Shown here: positions 1 to 6,436 of the stretch, one piece after another
Layout: each line of letters starts with the position of its first letter
Numbering within the stretch: the stretch's first letter is position 1
Assembly: GCA_944329505.1 (NCBI GenBank)
Contig: CALVIJ010000040.1
Coordinates: 1-7,608, forward strand
DNA length: 7,608 nucleotides
Direction: 5' to 3'
Source of the DNA: an uncultured Bacilli bacterium
Lineage (GTDB): Bacteria > Bacillota_I > Bacilli_A > RF39 > UBA660
Made by a program: the position numbers and the translations under genes
Notes under the pieces: generated by a model
The model's input: the letters and a program-made list of their open reading frames with translations, nothing else
The model's database searches: none
Told to the model about the DNA's origin: nothing

Positions 1-362
1 ATACCTTTTGCATACATAGATAATACTTTTTTATCAATATCAGAAATATCTTTTGTTCTTTTAGGAACTATTTGTGGTTCAAATGAACCATCTCTATCTC
101 TAGGAACATCTATTGTCATTTCACCCATACTCGTTTTAACATTTTTAGAAATATAACCATTTCTTCTATTTTGAGTTTGTTTTTCACCTTTATTATTATT
201 TTTATATCCTAAGTGACTATTCATTTCTCCTTGTAACATAGCTTCAAACATAGGCCCAAAAATATCTTTTAATGCATCTTGGACATCTTTAGCTGTTTCT
301 GGTTGATATGCATCTATAATTGCTTTTACTAATTCATTTTTACTTTTATTTTTATTTCTCAT
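1..362 (-). CDS. IS256-family (Mutator-type) transposase, N-terminal 120 residues
   Basis: This DDE transposase moves its IS by cut/copy-and-paste. The visible part opens MRNKNKSKNELVKAI and contains the IS256-family N-terminal hallmarks: a YQPETAKDVQDALKDIFG stretch (about residues 19-36), EMNSHLGYKNN, RRNGYISKNVKTSMGEM, then IDVPRDRDGSFEPQIVPK and the segment DISDIDKKVLSMYAKG at the window edge. The catalytic DDE residues lie further downstream and are not visible, so activity cannot be judged. The ATG at 360-362 is preceded by AGAGG (370-374) with a 7-base spacing, which supports this start. The reading frame is intact throughout the window. The family call is firm because the order and spacing of these blocks are diagnostic. 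Confidence 0.93.
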   Translation of the reverse strand, partial: MRNKNKSKNELVKAIIDAYQPETAKDVQDALKDIFGPMFEAMLQGEMNSHLGYKNNNKGEKQTQNRRNGYISKNVKTSMGEMTIDVPRDRDGSFEPQIVPKRTKDISDIDKKVLSMYAKG

Positions 363-388
363 ATTTTTACCTCTTTCTTATATTTTAT

Positions 389-422
389 CATACTTAAAAA
401 GTATGTAAGTTTTTTACTTACA
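389..422. repeat. Two overlapping hairpins inside the IS end
   Basis: CATACTT (389-395) pairs perfectly with AAGTATG (399-405) across a 3-base loop. TGTAAGT (404-410) pairs with ACTTACA (416-422) across a 5-base loop. The two share positions 404-405, so only one can form fully. They lie between the IS terminus and the transposase ribosome binding site. Structures here in other IS elements limit translation of transcripts entering from outside; that role is inferred for this element. Confidence 0.5.
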
Positions 423-441
423 CACTTTATTTTACACTCTC

Positions 442-477
442 GAAGATTTCAAATAACTGAAATCTTCTTATTTTTTA
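442..477 (+). terminator. Hairpin terminator at the end of the pcrA operon, bounded by the IS
   Basis: GAAGATTTCA (442-451) and TGAAATCTTC (458-467) form a perfect 10-bp stem with a 6-base loop. On the plus strand it is followed by TTATTTTTT (468-476), making a good intrinsic terminator for rightward transcripts, including any leaving the IS. In the minus direction, for which the position after the nucleotidyltransferase stop codon suggests it evolved, the stem runs straight into the IS end (GAGAGTG...) and has no U-tract. It may have been a two-way terminator whose minus-strand U-tract was displaced by the IS. Confidence 0.7.
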
Positions 478-1391
478 CACAAAGTTTTACCTTTTTCAAA
501 TAATTTTTCTGGATATACACCAGCTTTAATATATTCATTAATAGCCTCTACTAATTCTTCCTTATCTTCTCTATAAGTAACACCATGCCATTTAGAATTA
601 GTTCCTTTCACCTTAAATGAAATATTACCTTTTGTAATTTCACTATTAATGATATCAGGTACTAAATATTCACTATCAGGTTTATTGATATTCTCATCTA
701 AAAATTTAGAAAAATTATCCACAATAATATCTTTTATTTCAGAAGTAAAACCAAATAAATTAACCGTTACTAAAGTATCTAAAGAAGTTTTAAACGGTTC
801 ACTTCCATCTAAAGGTTTAGCTATAACATAACCATCATGAGCTTCTATTTTACTTTCTCTAATCCCCTCTAAATTACCATTTTCTTCTATAGCAATACCT
901 CTTTTAACACTTCCATTTTTAGATAAAGTATTACCAACTTCATAACATAAGGCTAATCCCTCACTTGGGTTAGTATTATTTTTAACATAATCAAATAATA
1001 CTCTATACGAATCAGAACCATAAAAATCATCCGCATTTATAACGGCAAAAGATCCATTAATCGCATCTCTTGCACTATAAATAGCCGCTCCTGTACCCCA
1101 AGGTTTAACTCTCTCCTCAGGTGTTTGATATCCTAATGGTAAATCATTTAACTCTTGAAATACATATCGAGTATTAACCTTATCTTCAACCCTTTTACCA
1201 ATAGTTTCTCTAAACGCCTCATAAAAATCTTGTCTAATAATAAATACTACCTTATTAAAACCAGCCTTAATAGCATCATAAACTGAATAGTCGATTATAA
1301 ATTCGCCGTTAGGTCCAACAGGCTCTAACTGCTTTAAACCACCAAATCTACTTCCCATGCCAGCCGCCATTACTACTAAAGTATAATCCAA
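468..1391 (-). CDS. Sugar-phosphate nucleotidyltransferase-like protein (NTP_transferase family)
   Basis: This 307-residue cytoplasmic protein has the Rossmann-like nucleotidyltransferase fold that makes NDP-sugars from a sugar 1-phosphate and an NTP. The signature AAGMGSRFGGLKQLEPVG (residues 9-26) is the nucleotide-binding loop with its Arg and Lys. PWGTGAA (97-103) fits the base/sugar-binding segment, and INADDFYG (118-125) carries the metal-binding Asp pair. The C-terminal 180 residues are less recognisable. It resembles the stand-alone nucleotidyltransferases of gut bacteria more than GalU or RmlA proper, so the substrate is left open. The start is TTG (1389-1391) with AGGAGG seven bases upstream (1399-1404). 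That binding site overlaps the stop codon of the preceding small gene, implying translational coupling. It is the last gene of the pcrA operon and ends at the hairpin at 442-467. Confidence 0.82.
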   Translation of the reverse strand: MDYTLVVMAAGMGSRFGGLKQLEPVGPNGEFIIDYSVYDAIKAGFNKVVFIIRQDFYEAFRETIGKRVEDKVNTRYVFQELNDLPLGYQTPEERVKPWGTGAAIYSARDAINGSFAVINADDFYGSDSYRVLFDYVKNNTNPSEGLALCYEVGNTLSKNGSVKRGIAIEENGNLEGIRESKIEAHDGYVIAKPLDGSEPFKTSLDTLVTVNLFGFTSEIKDIIVDNFSKFLDENINKPDSEYLVPDIINSEITKGNISFKVKGTNSKWHGVTYREDKEELVEAINEYIKAGVYPEKLFEKGKTLCKK

Positions 1392-1402
1392 TTTAAAACC
1401 TC

Positions 1403-1564
1403 CTATTGATTGTTTTTATTAAGTGCATTATAAGTAAGTGCAAAAACTGCAATACCAATTAATACAAATGCAAGCCACATAAATGGATTATTGTGATTAT
1501 CCTCAATCCATCCTTTGAATGGCTCAATAAACTCATTAATTGAATCGATAATTGATAAAATCAT
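1403..1564 (-). CDS. Small single-span membrane protein, 53 residues, unknown function
   Basis: An intact ORF fills the gap between pcrA and the nucleotidyltransferase gene. It begins MILSIIDSINEFIEPFKGWI, continues with a polar EDNHNN stretch (21-26), then one hydrophobic segment from about residue 27 to 44 (PFMWLAFVLIGIAVFALT), and ends in a short polar tail, YNALNKNNQ. This looks like an N-terminal amphipathic segment plus one transmembrane helix. The ATG lies 10 bases after the pcrA stop, with AGGTGAT at 1571-1577 as ribosome binding site. Its TAG stop (1403-1405) lies within the AGGAGG that serves the next gene. Both junctions argue for a real, translated gene. I know no family for it. 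The tail has no positively charged cluster, so topology is uncertain. Confidence 0.75.
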   Translation of the reverse strand: MILSIIDSINEFIEPFKGWIEDNHNNPFMWLAFVLIGIAVFALTYNALNKNNQ

Positions 1565-1574
1565 TATAAATCAC

Positions 1575-3650
1575 CTATACCTTTCTTATACTTTTATGAC
1601 CTTTCATTATCTTCTTTATTCCATACGAATGACTAAAAGCAATTGATAACACAGAACCTAGTGCGACAACCACACCTTCACCATAAATATCGTGAATAAC
1701 ATGGTCTCCAACACTATACTCCGCATCCCTATCTATCATATCATCTCTATTAAACTTAATCTCTTCTTTGACATCTTTATCCAAATACTCATCACTAATC
1801 TCTGAAATGAATCTACTAGGTGGGTTACTGTTCGTATTACCATAAAGCATACGCCTCTGAGCATTCACTAAAGTAAGTGTCTTCTTAGCTCTCGTAACTG
1901 CCACATAACAAAGACGTCTTTCTTCTTCAATCTCATCTGGACTATCTAAACAGTTAGAATGTGGGAATAACCCCTCTTCTAAACCAATAATAAATACATG
2001 GTCAAACTCAAGTCCTTTAGCCGAATGAATAGTCATTAAGGTTACTACATCATTATTATTTTTATGTTCCTCCATATCAGAAACTAAACTAATTTCTAAT
2101 AAAAACTCTTCTAGAGAAATAACTCCATTATTCTCTTCAAAGTTCTTAGTTATAGACTTAAACTCTTCCAAGTTTTCAAGTCTAACCTCAGCCTCCAAAG
2201 TCTTAGAACTCTCAAGTTCTCTCCTCATTCCAGTCTCTACTAAAATAAGTTCAACTAACTCAGTTAAAGAAATATTTTCACTTTCTTTTTTAATTCTCTC
2301 AATTAACTTTTTAAACTCAAGTTCCTTACCACTATCGATTGCCTCATATAAAGAAACACCTTTATCCAAAGCCTTAGTAGCTAAATTTTCTATAGTCTTA
2401 GGTCCAATCTGTCTTTTAGGAACATTGATAACCCTCATTAAACTAACATCGTCATTAGAATTATAAATAAGTTTCAAATAACTAATTAAATCTTTAATTT
2501 CTTTTCTATTATAGAAGTAAAAACTACCAACCACTTTATAAGGAATATTTTCTCTAAGTAAAGCTTCTTCCATATTACGAGATTGAGCATTAGTTCTATA
2601 TAAAACCGCAATATCAGATTTATCCTCACCACTAATTATTAATTTTCTGATCTCTTCCATCACATAATTAGCTTCATCTTTCTCATCATAAGCTCTGTGA
2701 TATCGAATCTTTGGACCACTATCATTTTTAGTCCATAAATTCTTCTCTTTTCTCTGTTTATTATGCTTAATTATATCATTAGCAACATTTAAAATATTTC
2801 CAGTCGAACGATAATTTTCTTCAAGTGGAATAACCTTCGCATCAGGATAATCCTTTTCGAAATTAAGTATATTCCTAAAATTCGCCCCTCTAAATCCATA
2901 TATCGATTGATCTAAATCACCAACCACACATATATTTTGATATTTCTTACTAAGCATCTTAATCAAAATATACTGTGCTTCATTTGTATCTTGATACTCA
3001 TCAACTAAAATATACTTAAATCTATCTTGATATTTTTCCAAAACATCTGGATACTTTTTAAACAACTTAATCGGAAGTAATAATAAATCATCAAAATCCA
3101 TCGAATTATTTTTAAGGACCTTTTGTTCATATTTTTTAAAAACATCTAAAACAATCTCTTCATACTCTGAATTTACAAACCTACTGTAATAATTAGAATC
3201 CATAAGCTCATTCTTCGCACTACTTATTTTATTTCTAATAGCTCTAGGATTATAAACCTTCGGATCTAAATTCATATCTTTTAAAATTTTCTTAATAATC
3301 GTTAAACTATCATCACTATCTAAAATAGTAAAATTCTTATCAAAACCTAATTTATCATAATTTTCTCTAATTAAAAGTAAACCTAAAGAATGAAATGTCG
3401 ATATCTGCATCTTATAAGCATCACTACCAAGCATTTTAAATGCTCTTTCTTTCATCTCCTTAGCTGCTTTATTTGTAAAAGTTATAGCTAATATATTATA
3501 AGGGTTAATACTTTTCTCATTAACTAAATAAGCAAGTTTAGTAGTAAGTACTCTTGTTTTACCACTACCTGCACCAGCTAAAACTAGTATTGGACCATCA
3601 GGCCACTCAACCGCTTCTTTTTGTTTGTCATTTAATGTGCTTAAGTCCAT
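1575..3650 (-). CDS. pcrA: ATP-dependent DNA helicase PcrA/UvrD (superfamily 1A)
   Basis: This 3'-5' DNA helicase of 691 residues acts in nucleotide excision repair, in replication restart and in removing RecA or RNA polymerase from DNA. All SF1A motifs are present in order: Q motif LNDKQKEAV (6-14), Walker A GAGSGKT (26-32), Ia ITFTNKAAKEM (56-66), TFHSLG (85-90), Walker B LVDEYQDT (215-222), III GDLDQSIYGFRGA (244-256), IV EENYRST (277-283), IVa FYNRKEIKDL (379-388), V TIHSAKGLEFD (540-550) and VI CYVAVTRAKK (581-590). The tail SVGDHVIHDIYGEGVVVAL (646-664) is the Tudor-like C-terminal domain that contacts RNA polymerase in PcrA, which favours PcrA over Rep. Length is slightly below the usual 720-750. 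The ATG at 3648-3650 follows GGTGAT. It is the first gene of a three-gene operon. Confidence 0.97.
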   Translation of the reverse strand: MDLSTLNDKQKEAVEWPDGPILVLAGAGSGKTRVLTTKLAYLVNEKSINPYNILAITFTNKAAKEMKERAFKMLGSDAYKMQISTFHSLGLLLIRENYDKLGFDKNFTILDSDDSLTIIKKILKDMNLDPKVYNPRAIRNKISSAKNELMDSNYYSRFVNSEYEEIVLDVFKKYEQKVLKNNSMDFDDLLLLPIKLFKKYPDVLEKYQDRFKYILVDEYQDTNEAQYILIKMLSKKYQNICVVGDLDQSIYGFRGANFRNILNFEKDYPDAKVIPLEENYRSTGNILNVANDIIKHNKQRKEKNLWTKNDSGPKIRYHRAYDEKDEANYVMEEIRKLIISGEDKSDIAVLYRTNAQSRNMEEALLRENIPYKVVGSFYFYNRKEIKDLISYLKLIYNSNDDVSLMRVINVPKRQIGPKTIENLATKALDKGVSLYEAIDSGKELEFKKLIERIKKESENISLTELVELILVETGMRRELESSKTLEAEVRLENLEEFKSITKNFEENNGVISLEEFLLEISLVSDMEEHKNNNDVVTLMTIHSAKGLEFDHVFIIGLEEGLFPHSNCLDSPDEIEEERRLCYVAVTRAKKTLTLVNAQRRMLYGNTNSNPPSRFISEISDEYLDKDVKEEIKFNRDDMIDRDAEYSVGDHVIHDIYGEGVVVALGSVLSIAFSHSYGIKKIMKGHKSIRKV

Positions 3651-3667
3651 TTACTATCACCAATACC

Positions 3668-3673
3668 ATTATA
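3668..3673 (-). promoter_or_regulatory. -10 box of the pcrA operon promoter
   Basis: Minus-strand TATAAT is a perfect consensus -10. The -35 region 17 bases further upstream is A/T-rich with no good TTGACA match. With the usual 6-7 base offset, transcription would begin about 10 bases before the pcrA ATG, giving a very short leader that holds just the GGTGAT ribosome binding site. Confidence 0.6.
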
Positions 3674-3743
3674 TCAAAAAAAATATAAAAAGTTTATTAA
3701 AAAAAGAGGAATCCTCCTATTTGACACCGTATGTTAATTTATG

Positions 3744-3762
3744 AAAGGAGGTGATCGTCACC
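3744..3762 (+). promoter_or_regulatory. Perfect Shine-Dalgarno with hairpin before the M23 lysin start
   Basis: AAAGGAGGTGATC (3744-3756) is fully complementary to the 3' end of bacterial 16S rRNA. GGTGA (3750-3754) and TCACC (3758-3762) form a perfect 5-bp stem with a 3-base loop. The GGAGG core is 16 bases from the ATG at 3768, which is too long. If the hairpin folds, AAAGGA sits 5 bases from the start; if it does not, GGTGATC is 11 bases away. A further CCTCCT at 3713-3718 could pair with AGGAGG (3746-3751). A regulatory role is inferred. Confidence 0.55.
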
Positions 3763-3767
3763 AAACG

Positions 3768-4523
3768 ATGGTAGCTCATGTATTAGAAAGTATGAACGAA
3801 GTCATAACTAATAATTATGACGTTAATCATAAAGCTATTGATATCATACCTAGTGATAGAAGTGAAACTAACATTATTGCTTTAGAAAATGGAACTGTTA
3901 CAACTGCTGTTAAAAACATTAAAAAAACTAATCATAATAGCAAAGGTCTAGATACTTATGGCAATTATGTCAAAGTAAAACAAGACAATGGCAAAACAGC
4001 ACTTTATGCCCATATGAAATATGGTTCTGTCAGAGTAAATAAAGGAGACTATATTGAAAAAGGTACTGTAATTGGTACCATCGGAGAAACTGGAAATGCC
4101 TATGGTAAACATTTACATTTAGAAATTCAAAACGAAAACAATATTAAAGAAAATCCTAATATTTCTTTAAACACACACACACATTCTTCTAAAAAAAATA
4201 TTAATGAAAACACTGAACAAAAGAAAAGTGTAAAAAATAATACTACCTCACAAAATTCAACCCAAAATATTAATCATACAAATCCTACCACTACAAATAA
4301 TCAATCTATTAATAAAACAAATAACAAAGCAGAATTTTTAAGTGCTAAAGAATACCACCATGGTTCCATCGTAGATGCTTTAAAATCAATTAACATCGAT
4401 AGTTCATATAACTATCGAAAAAAACTAGCTAAAGCAAATAATATTCAAAATTATCATGGTTCATACTCTCAAAACCTCAAAATGCTAAATCTATTAAAAC
4501 AAGGGAATCTAAAAAAAGCCTAA
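3768..4523 (+). CDS. M23 (LytM/lysostaphin-type) peptidoglycan endopeptidase, lysin-like
   Basis: This 251-residue zinc metallopeptidase is predicted to cut peptide cross-bridges in peptidoglycan. The M23 domain covers residues 1 to about 130, with the zinc-binding HKAID (His21, Asp25), the YAH motif (His82) and GKHLHLE (His115, His117), so the catalytic set is complete. Residues 135-190 form a low-complexity Asn/Thr/Ser/Lys linker. Residues 191-249 (SIVDALKSINIDSSYNYRKK and onwards, ending MLNLLKQGNLKK) resemble a C-terminal module I recall from Firmicute phage and prophage lysins, probably cell-wall binding. There is no signal peptide or membrane helix, as expected for an endolysin or a non-classically released enzyme. 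An upstream in-frame ATG at 3741 has no ribosome binding site and its reading frame crosses the Shine-Dalgarno, so 3768 is preferred. No holin or phage structural gene is in view. Confidence 0.85.
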   Translation: MVAHVLESMNEVITNNYDVNHKAIDIIPSDRSETNIIALENGTVTTAVKNIKKTNHNSKGLDTYGNYVKVKQDNGKTALYAHMKYGSVRVNKGDYIEKGTVIGTIGETGNAYGKHLHLEIQNENNIKENPNISLNTHTHSSKKNINENTEQKKSVKNNTTSQNSTQNINHTNPTTTNNQSINKTNNKAEFLSAKEYHHGSIVDALKSINIDSSYNYRKKLAKANNIQNYHGSYSQNLKMLNLLKQGNLKKA

Positions 4524-4539
4524 ATTTTAGGCTTTTTTT
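4511..4539. terminator. Bidirectional terminator shared by the lysin gene and the paralogue array
   Basis: AAAAAAAGCCTA (4511-4522) pairs with TAGGCTTTTTTT (4528-4539) over a 5-base loop. The A-tract on one side and the T-tract on the other make it work in both directions. The lysin stop TAA (4521-4523) and the TAG of the converging gene (4520-4522 on the minus strand) both lie inside the stem-loop, so the two genes meet with essentially no spacer. Confidence 0.9.
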
Positions 4540-5017
4540 CATTAATTGATTTAAAAAAACTATCCAAAGTTTGTTTAAAAGTTTTATCATTTTTATAATT
4601 AAACTCTTTACTATAAACAAGTCCATCATCAAAATCCAAATCATAAATAATATTAACTTTAGCTTTTGGAATTTGTTTTGCCAACTCATATATCAAGTGC
4701 ATTTGTAAGTCACTTATTTCATCTGGTAAAAAAAGCATTCCAAGATTACTCATATTTCTACCAGAAATATTAATATATACCACATTATTTAACCACGTTA
4801 GAAAAAATATTGGTACATCTGGTTCACAATTACTAGGAATTCTTTTAAATATTGAAACATCAGGATATTTTTCCACAGCATAACTTAACAAACAATCGAT
4901 ATGATAATCACATTCTCCTATAGCTCCAATAAAATCCACATTGCCATCGACATCATTACTTTTATCATTTGTACCATTTATAATTACCGCTTTATAATCT
5001 TCAATATTTTTATCCAT
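4520..5017 (-). CDS. Array paralogue 5, unknown family, 165 residues
   Basis: This is the last of five tandem genes of one family that I do not recognise. The family pattern, numbered for this protein, is: an N-terminal strand YKAVIING (8-15); HIDCLLSYA (His39) followed by a helix and KYPD; a hydrophobic central stretch IFFLTWLNNVVYINI (70-84), probably a buried strand pair; GMLFLPDEISDLQ (93-105); and VNIIYDLDFDDG (121-132). It has no signal peptide, no clear membrane helix and no known catalytic motif, so it is likely a soluble cytoplasmic protein. It is closest to paralogue 4, sharing H-x2-CL-x2-YA, GML[YF]LP, IIYDL and a DG[ML]V-x2-KE segment. It has an insertion before His39 compared with paralogue 4. 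The ATG overlaps the preceding gene by 8 bases, with GAAGG upstream. Its stop lies in the shared terminator. Confidence 0.75.
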   Translation of the reverse strand: MDKNIEDYKAVIINGTNDKSNDVDGNVDFIGAIGECDYHIDCLLSYAVEKYPDVSIFKRIPSNCEPDVPIFFLTWLNNVVYINISGRNMSNLGMLFLPDEISDLQMHLIYELAKQIPKAKVNIIYDLDFDDGLVYSKEFNYKNDKTFKQTLDSFFKSINEKKPKI

Positions 5018-5486
5018 TTCTATGACCTTCTTTCTTCTTTGAATATTGTCTTTGCAAAATAAATCTCTCTGACTGATGTTTCAAATCTAATTCTTTTGAA
5101 ATAGGAAGTTCTTTACCAATAACCATACCATCGTTTAACAATAGATCATAAATAATAGTTACATCAAAGTCAGACACTTCATCGAGAAATCTACTCAATT
5201 TTTCTAATTGCTTTGAAGAAATATCTTTTGGCAAATATAACATACCTCTTTTTTTATCATCTACTGATACATTAGTAAACACAATATTTTTCAAAAGTAA
5301 TAAATAATAAATTGGTAAATTTGGTTCATTCATATAATCTAAAGATTCAAAACCAGAAATAACTTGATATCTTTCAGTTGCATAATCAATTAAACACTGT
5401 GCGTGATAATCATAATTAAATGAATAACCTAAATAAATAATATCATCACTATCTTTATCGATAATAGCTACCATATATTTATCCAC
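5010..5486 (-). CDS. Array paralogue 4, unknown family, 158 residues
   Basis: This is the fourth gene of the array. Family elements: MVAIIDKD (5-12), YHAQCLIDYA (27-36, His28), hydrophobic IYYLLLLKNIVFTNV (59-73), GMLYLPKDISSKQLEKL (81-97), and VTIIYDLLLNDGMV (109-122). After the common core comes a Lys/Gln/Arg-rich C-terminal tail (about 136-158) unlike its neighbours. The start is GTG (5484-5486), only 2 bases after the stop of the previous gene; AGGAGGGTG lies about 8 bases upstream. An internal ATG four codons later would lose the binding-site spacing. The hydrophobic stretch is interrupted by Lys-Asn and recurs at the same place in all five paralogues, so I read it as protein core rather than a membrane helix. 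Function unknown. Confidence 0.74.
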   Translation of the reverse strand: MDKYMVAIIDKDSDDIIYLGYSFNYDYHAQCLIDYATERYQVISGFESLDYMNEPNLPIYYLLLLKNIVFTNVSVDDKKRGMLYLPKDISSKQLEKLSRFLDEVSDFDVTIIYDLLLNDGMVIGKELPISKELDLKHQSERFILQRQYSKKKEGHRNG

Positions 5487-5488
5487 AA

Positions 5489-5974
5489 TTATTTCACCCT
5501 CCTTTTAACATAAGATTTATTTTCGAAAAACTTATCTAAAATTTCCGTATTTTCTAACCCCTTCACATAACTAAAATTTTCCTCAAGTTTAATTTTGTTA
5601 TCCTCTCTATACAAATTATAATTAATATAGATAGGCATTTTCTCAAATGAAGAAAATAAAGCATACAAAGAGATAAATTGTTTCTCACTAATTCTTTCAG
5701 GAACAAAAAGTAAACCATAACCGAAAGAATGTAAATAAATTATATCGCCAATATTAATTAAATAAATTATAAGCTCATTATTATCTTTTAAATCATCCGC
5801 ATTAATACTTTCTGCCAAATCACTATGATAAGTATACATATAATCTTTTAAACAATCAATATGAAATTTATATTCATTAGACTCACCAAAATATCGAATC
5901 AAACCATCTTCATCTTTTGTTCCACAAATAACCACCAATTTATAATCATTAATGTTTTTCATAATCAAATTCAT
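5489..5974 (-). CDS. Array paralogue 3, unknown family, 161 residues
   Basis: This is the third and most divergent gene of the array. Family elements: YKLVVICGTKDEDG (11-24), FHIDCLKDYM (37-46, His38), hydrophobic LIIYLINIGDIIYLH (68-82), GLLFVPERISEKQF (87-100), and YINYNL (116-121). Here Met of the GM motif is replaced by Leu and the late element is Asn-Leu. The start is uncertain. The ATG at 5972-5974 forms an ATGA overlap with the previous stop, which favours coupling, but AGGAG touches it with no spacing. The in-frame TTG at 5966-5968 has an ideal 6-base spacing, and the ATG at 5960-5962 gives MKNINDYK, which lines up best with MDKNIEDYK of paralogue 5. The alternatives differ by four residues at most. 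Function unknown. Confidence 0.72.
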   Translation of the reverse strand: MNLIMKNINDYKLVVICGTKDEDGLIRYFGESNEYKFHIDCLKDYMYTYHSDLAESINADDLKDNNELIIYLINIGDIIYLHSFGYGLLFVPERISEKQFISLYALFSSFEKMPIYINYNLYREDNKIKLEENFSYVKGLENTEILDKFFENKSYVKRRVK

Positions 5975-6420
5975 CTCCTACAATGTTTATTCATTTGTCT
6001 CCCCATATATTCTTCCATAGCATCTTTTAAAGTATAATCACCACTCATACCTATTGGTCTAGACATGATATTTTTACCAACTTCTTTTAAATTATAACAA
6101 ATACCAACTTTTTTATTACCTAAATCTAAACTATATAAAGTTTCTAACTGCTCATCAGTAAGATCATTTGGAAAATAAAACATTCCAAAATTTATATCGT
6201 TAAAATAAGTGATATTACCTAATAAAGCAAGCTGATAAGCAAAACGTTCTCTAGCATTACCAACAGTTAAATTATTTGTATTAATGTTTGGATAATTTAA
6301 ATCAATATAATCAAGTAAATATTTAACATGAAGTCTTGGTTCATTTACTCTGCCCATTACATGAGCCACACCACTTTGATCAATGATTGAAACTTTACTA
6401 TTAATTACTTTTTGTTCCAT
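5971..6420 (-). CDS. Array paralogue 2, unknown family, 149 residues
   Basis: This is the second gene of the array. Family elements: VSIIDQSG (10-17), LHVKYLLDYI (30-39, His31), a central stretch FAYQLALLGNITYFND (60-75), FGMFYFPNDLTDEQLETL (78-95), and VGICYNL (105-111). It pairs closely with paralogue 1: both have IDQSG, a single Gly turn before His, GMFYFP, and the exact block LDLGN[KQ]KV (98-105), suggesting a more recent duplication. Residues 112-149 contain a TLKDAMEEY segment that matches TLKEVLDEY in paralogue 1. The ATG is 16 bases after the preceding stop, with AGGAAA as binding site. The stop is TGA, which shows that TGA is not read as Trp here. Function unknown. Confidence 0.75.
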   Translation of the reverse strand: MEQKVINSKVSIIDQSGVAHVMGRVNEPRLHVKYLLDYIDLNYPNINTNNLTVGNARERFAYQLALLGNITYFNDINFGMFYFPNDLTDEQLETLYSLDLGNKKVGICYNLKEVGKNIMSRPIGMSGDYTLKDAMEEYMGRQMNKHCRR

Positions 6421-6436
6421 ATTATTTTCCTTTCAC

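Larger units (their letters stand above)
1..441 (-). mobile_element. IS256-family insertion sequence, one end (cut by window edge)
   Basis: The element contains the 5' part of an IS256/Mutator-type transposase gene and a terminal sequence outside it. Read on the minus strand, the outer end is GAGAGTGTAAAATAAAG followed by TGTGTAA (positions 441 down to about 417). This matches the style of IS256-family termini, which typically begin with G and carry TGTAAA and TGTGTAA blocks. The end is therefore placed at 441 by pattern; the opposite end is outside the window, so the inverted repeat and target duplication cannot be confirmed. Just inside the end are two overlapping, mutually exclusive hairpins (389-405 and 404-422). 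The element lies directly against a terminator stem, downstream of and in the same orientation as the pcrA operon. Confidence 0.8.

Noticed and set aside
649..831. Plus-strand ORF of 60 codons
   Set aside because: It lies wholly inside the nucleotidyltransferase gene on the opposite strand, has no convincing ribosome binding site and no recognisable sequence; a shadow of AT-rich coding.
3721..3726. TTGACA as a -35 box for the lysin gene
   Set aside because: It is a perfect -35 hexamer, but nothing resembling a -10 lies 15-19 bases downstream; that region is the ribosome binding site.
3741..3767. Upstream ATG for the M23 peptidase, adding nine residues
   Set aside because: No ribosome binding site precedes it, and the strong Shine-Dalgarno would lie inside the coding sequence. 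The M23 domain does not need the extra residues.
4171..4183. AC dinucleotide run in the lysin linker, as a possible phase-variation site
   Set aside because: Only about six units long and in a tolerant His/Thr-coding part of a low-complexity linker; too short to claim slippage.
4477..4689. Minus-strand ORF of 70 codons
   Set aside because: It is out of frame with array paralogue 5 and runs through the shared terminator; its Leu/Ile/Lys-rich composition is typical of an alternate-frame read.
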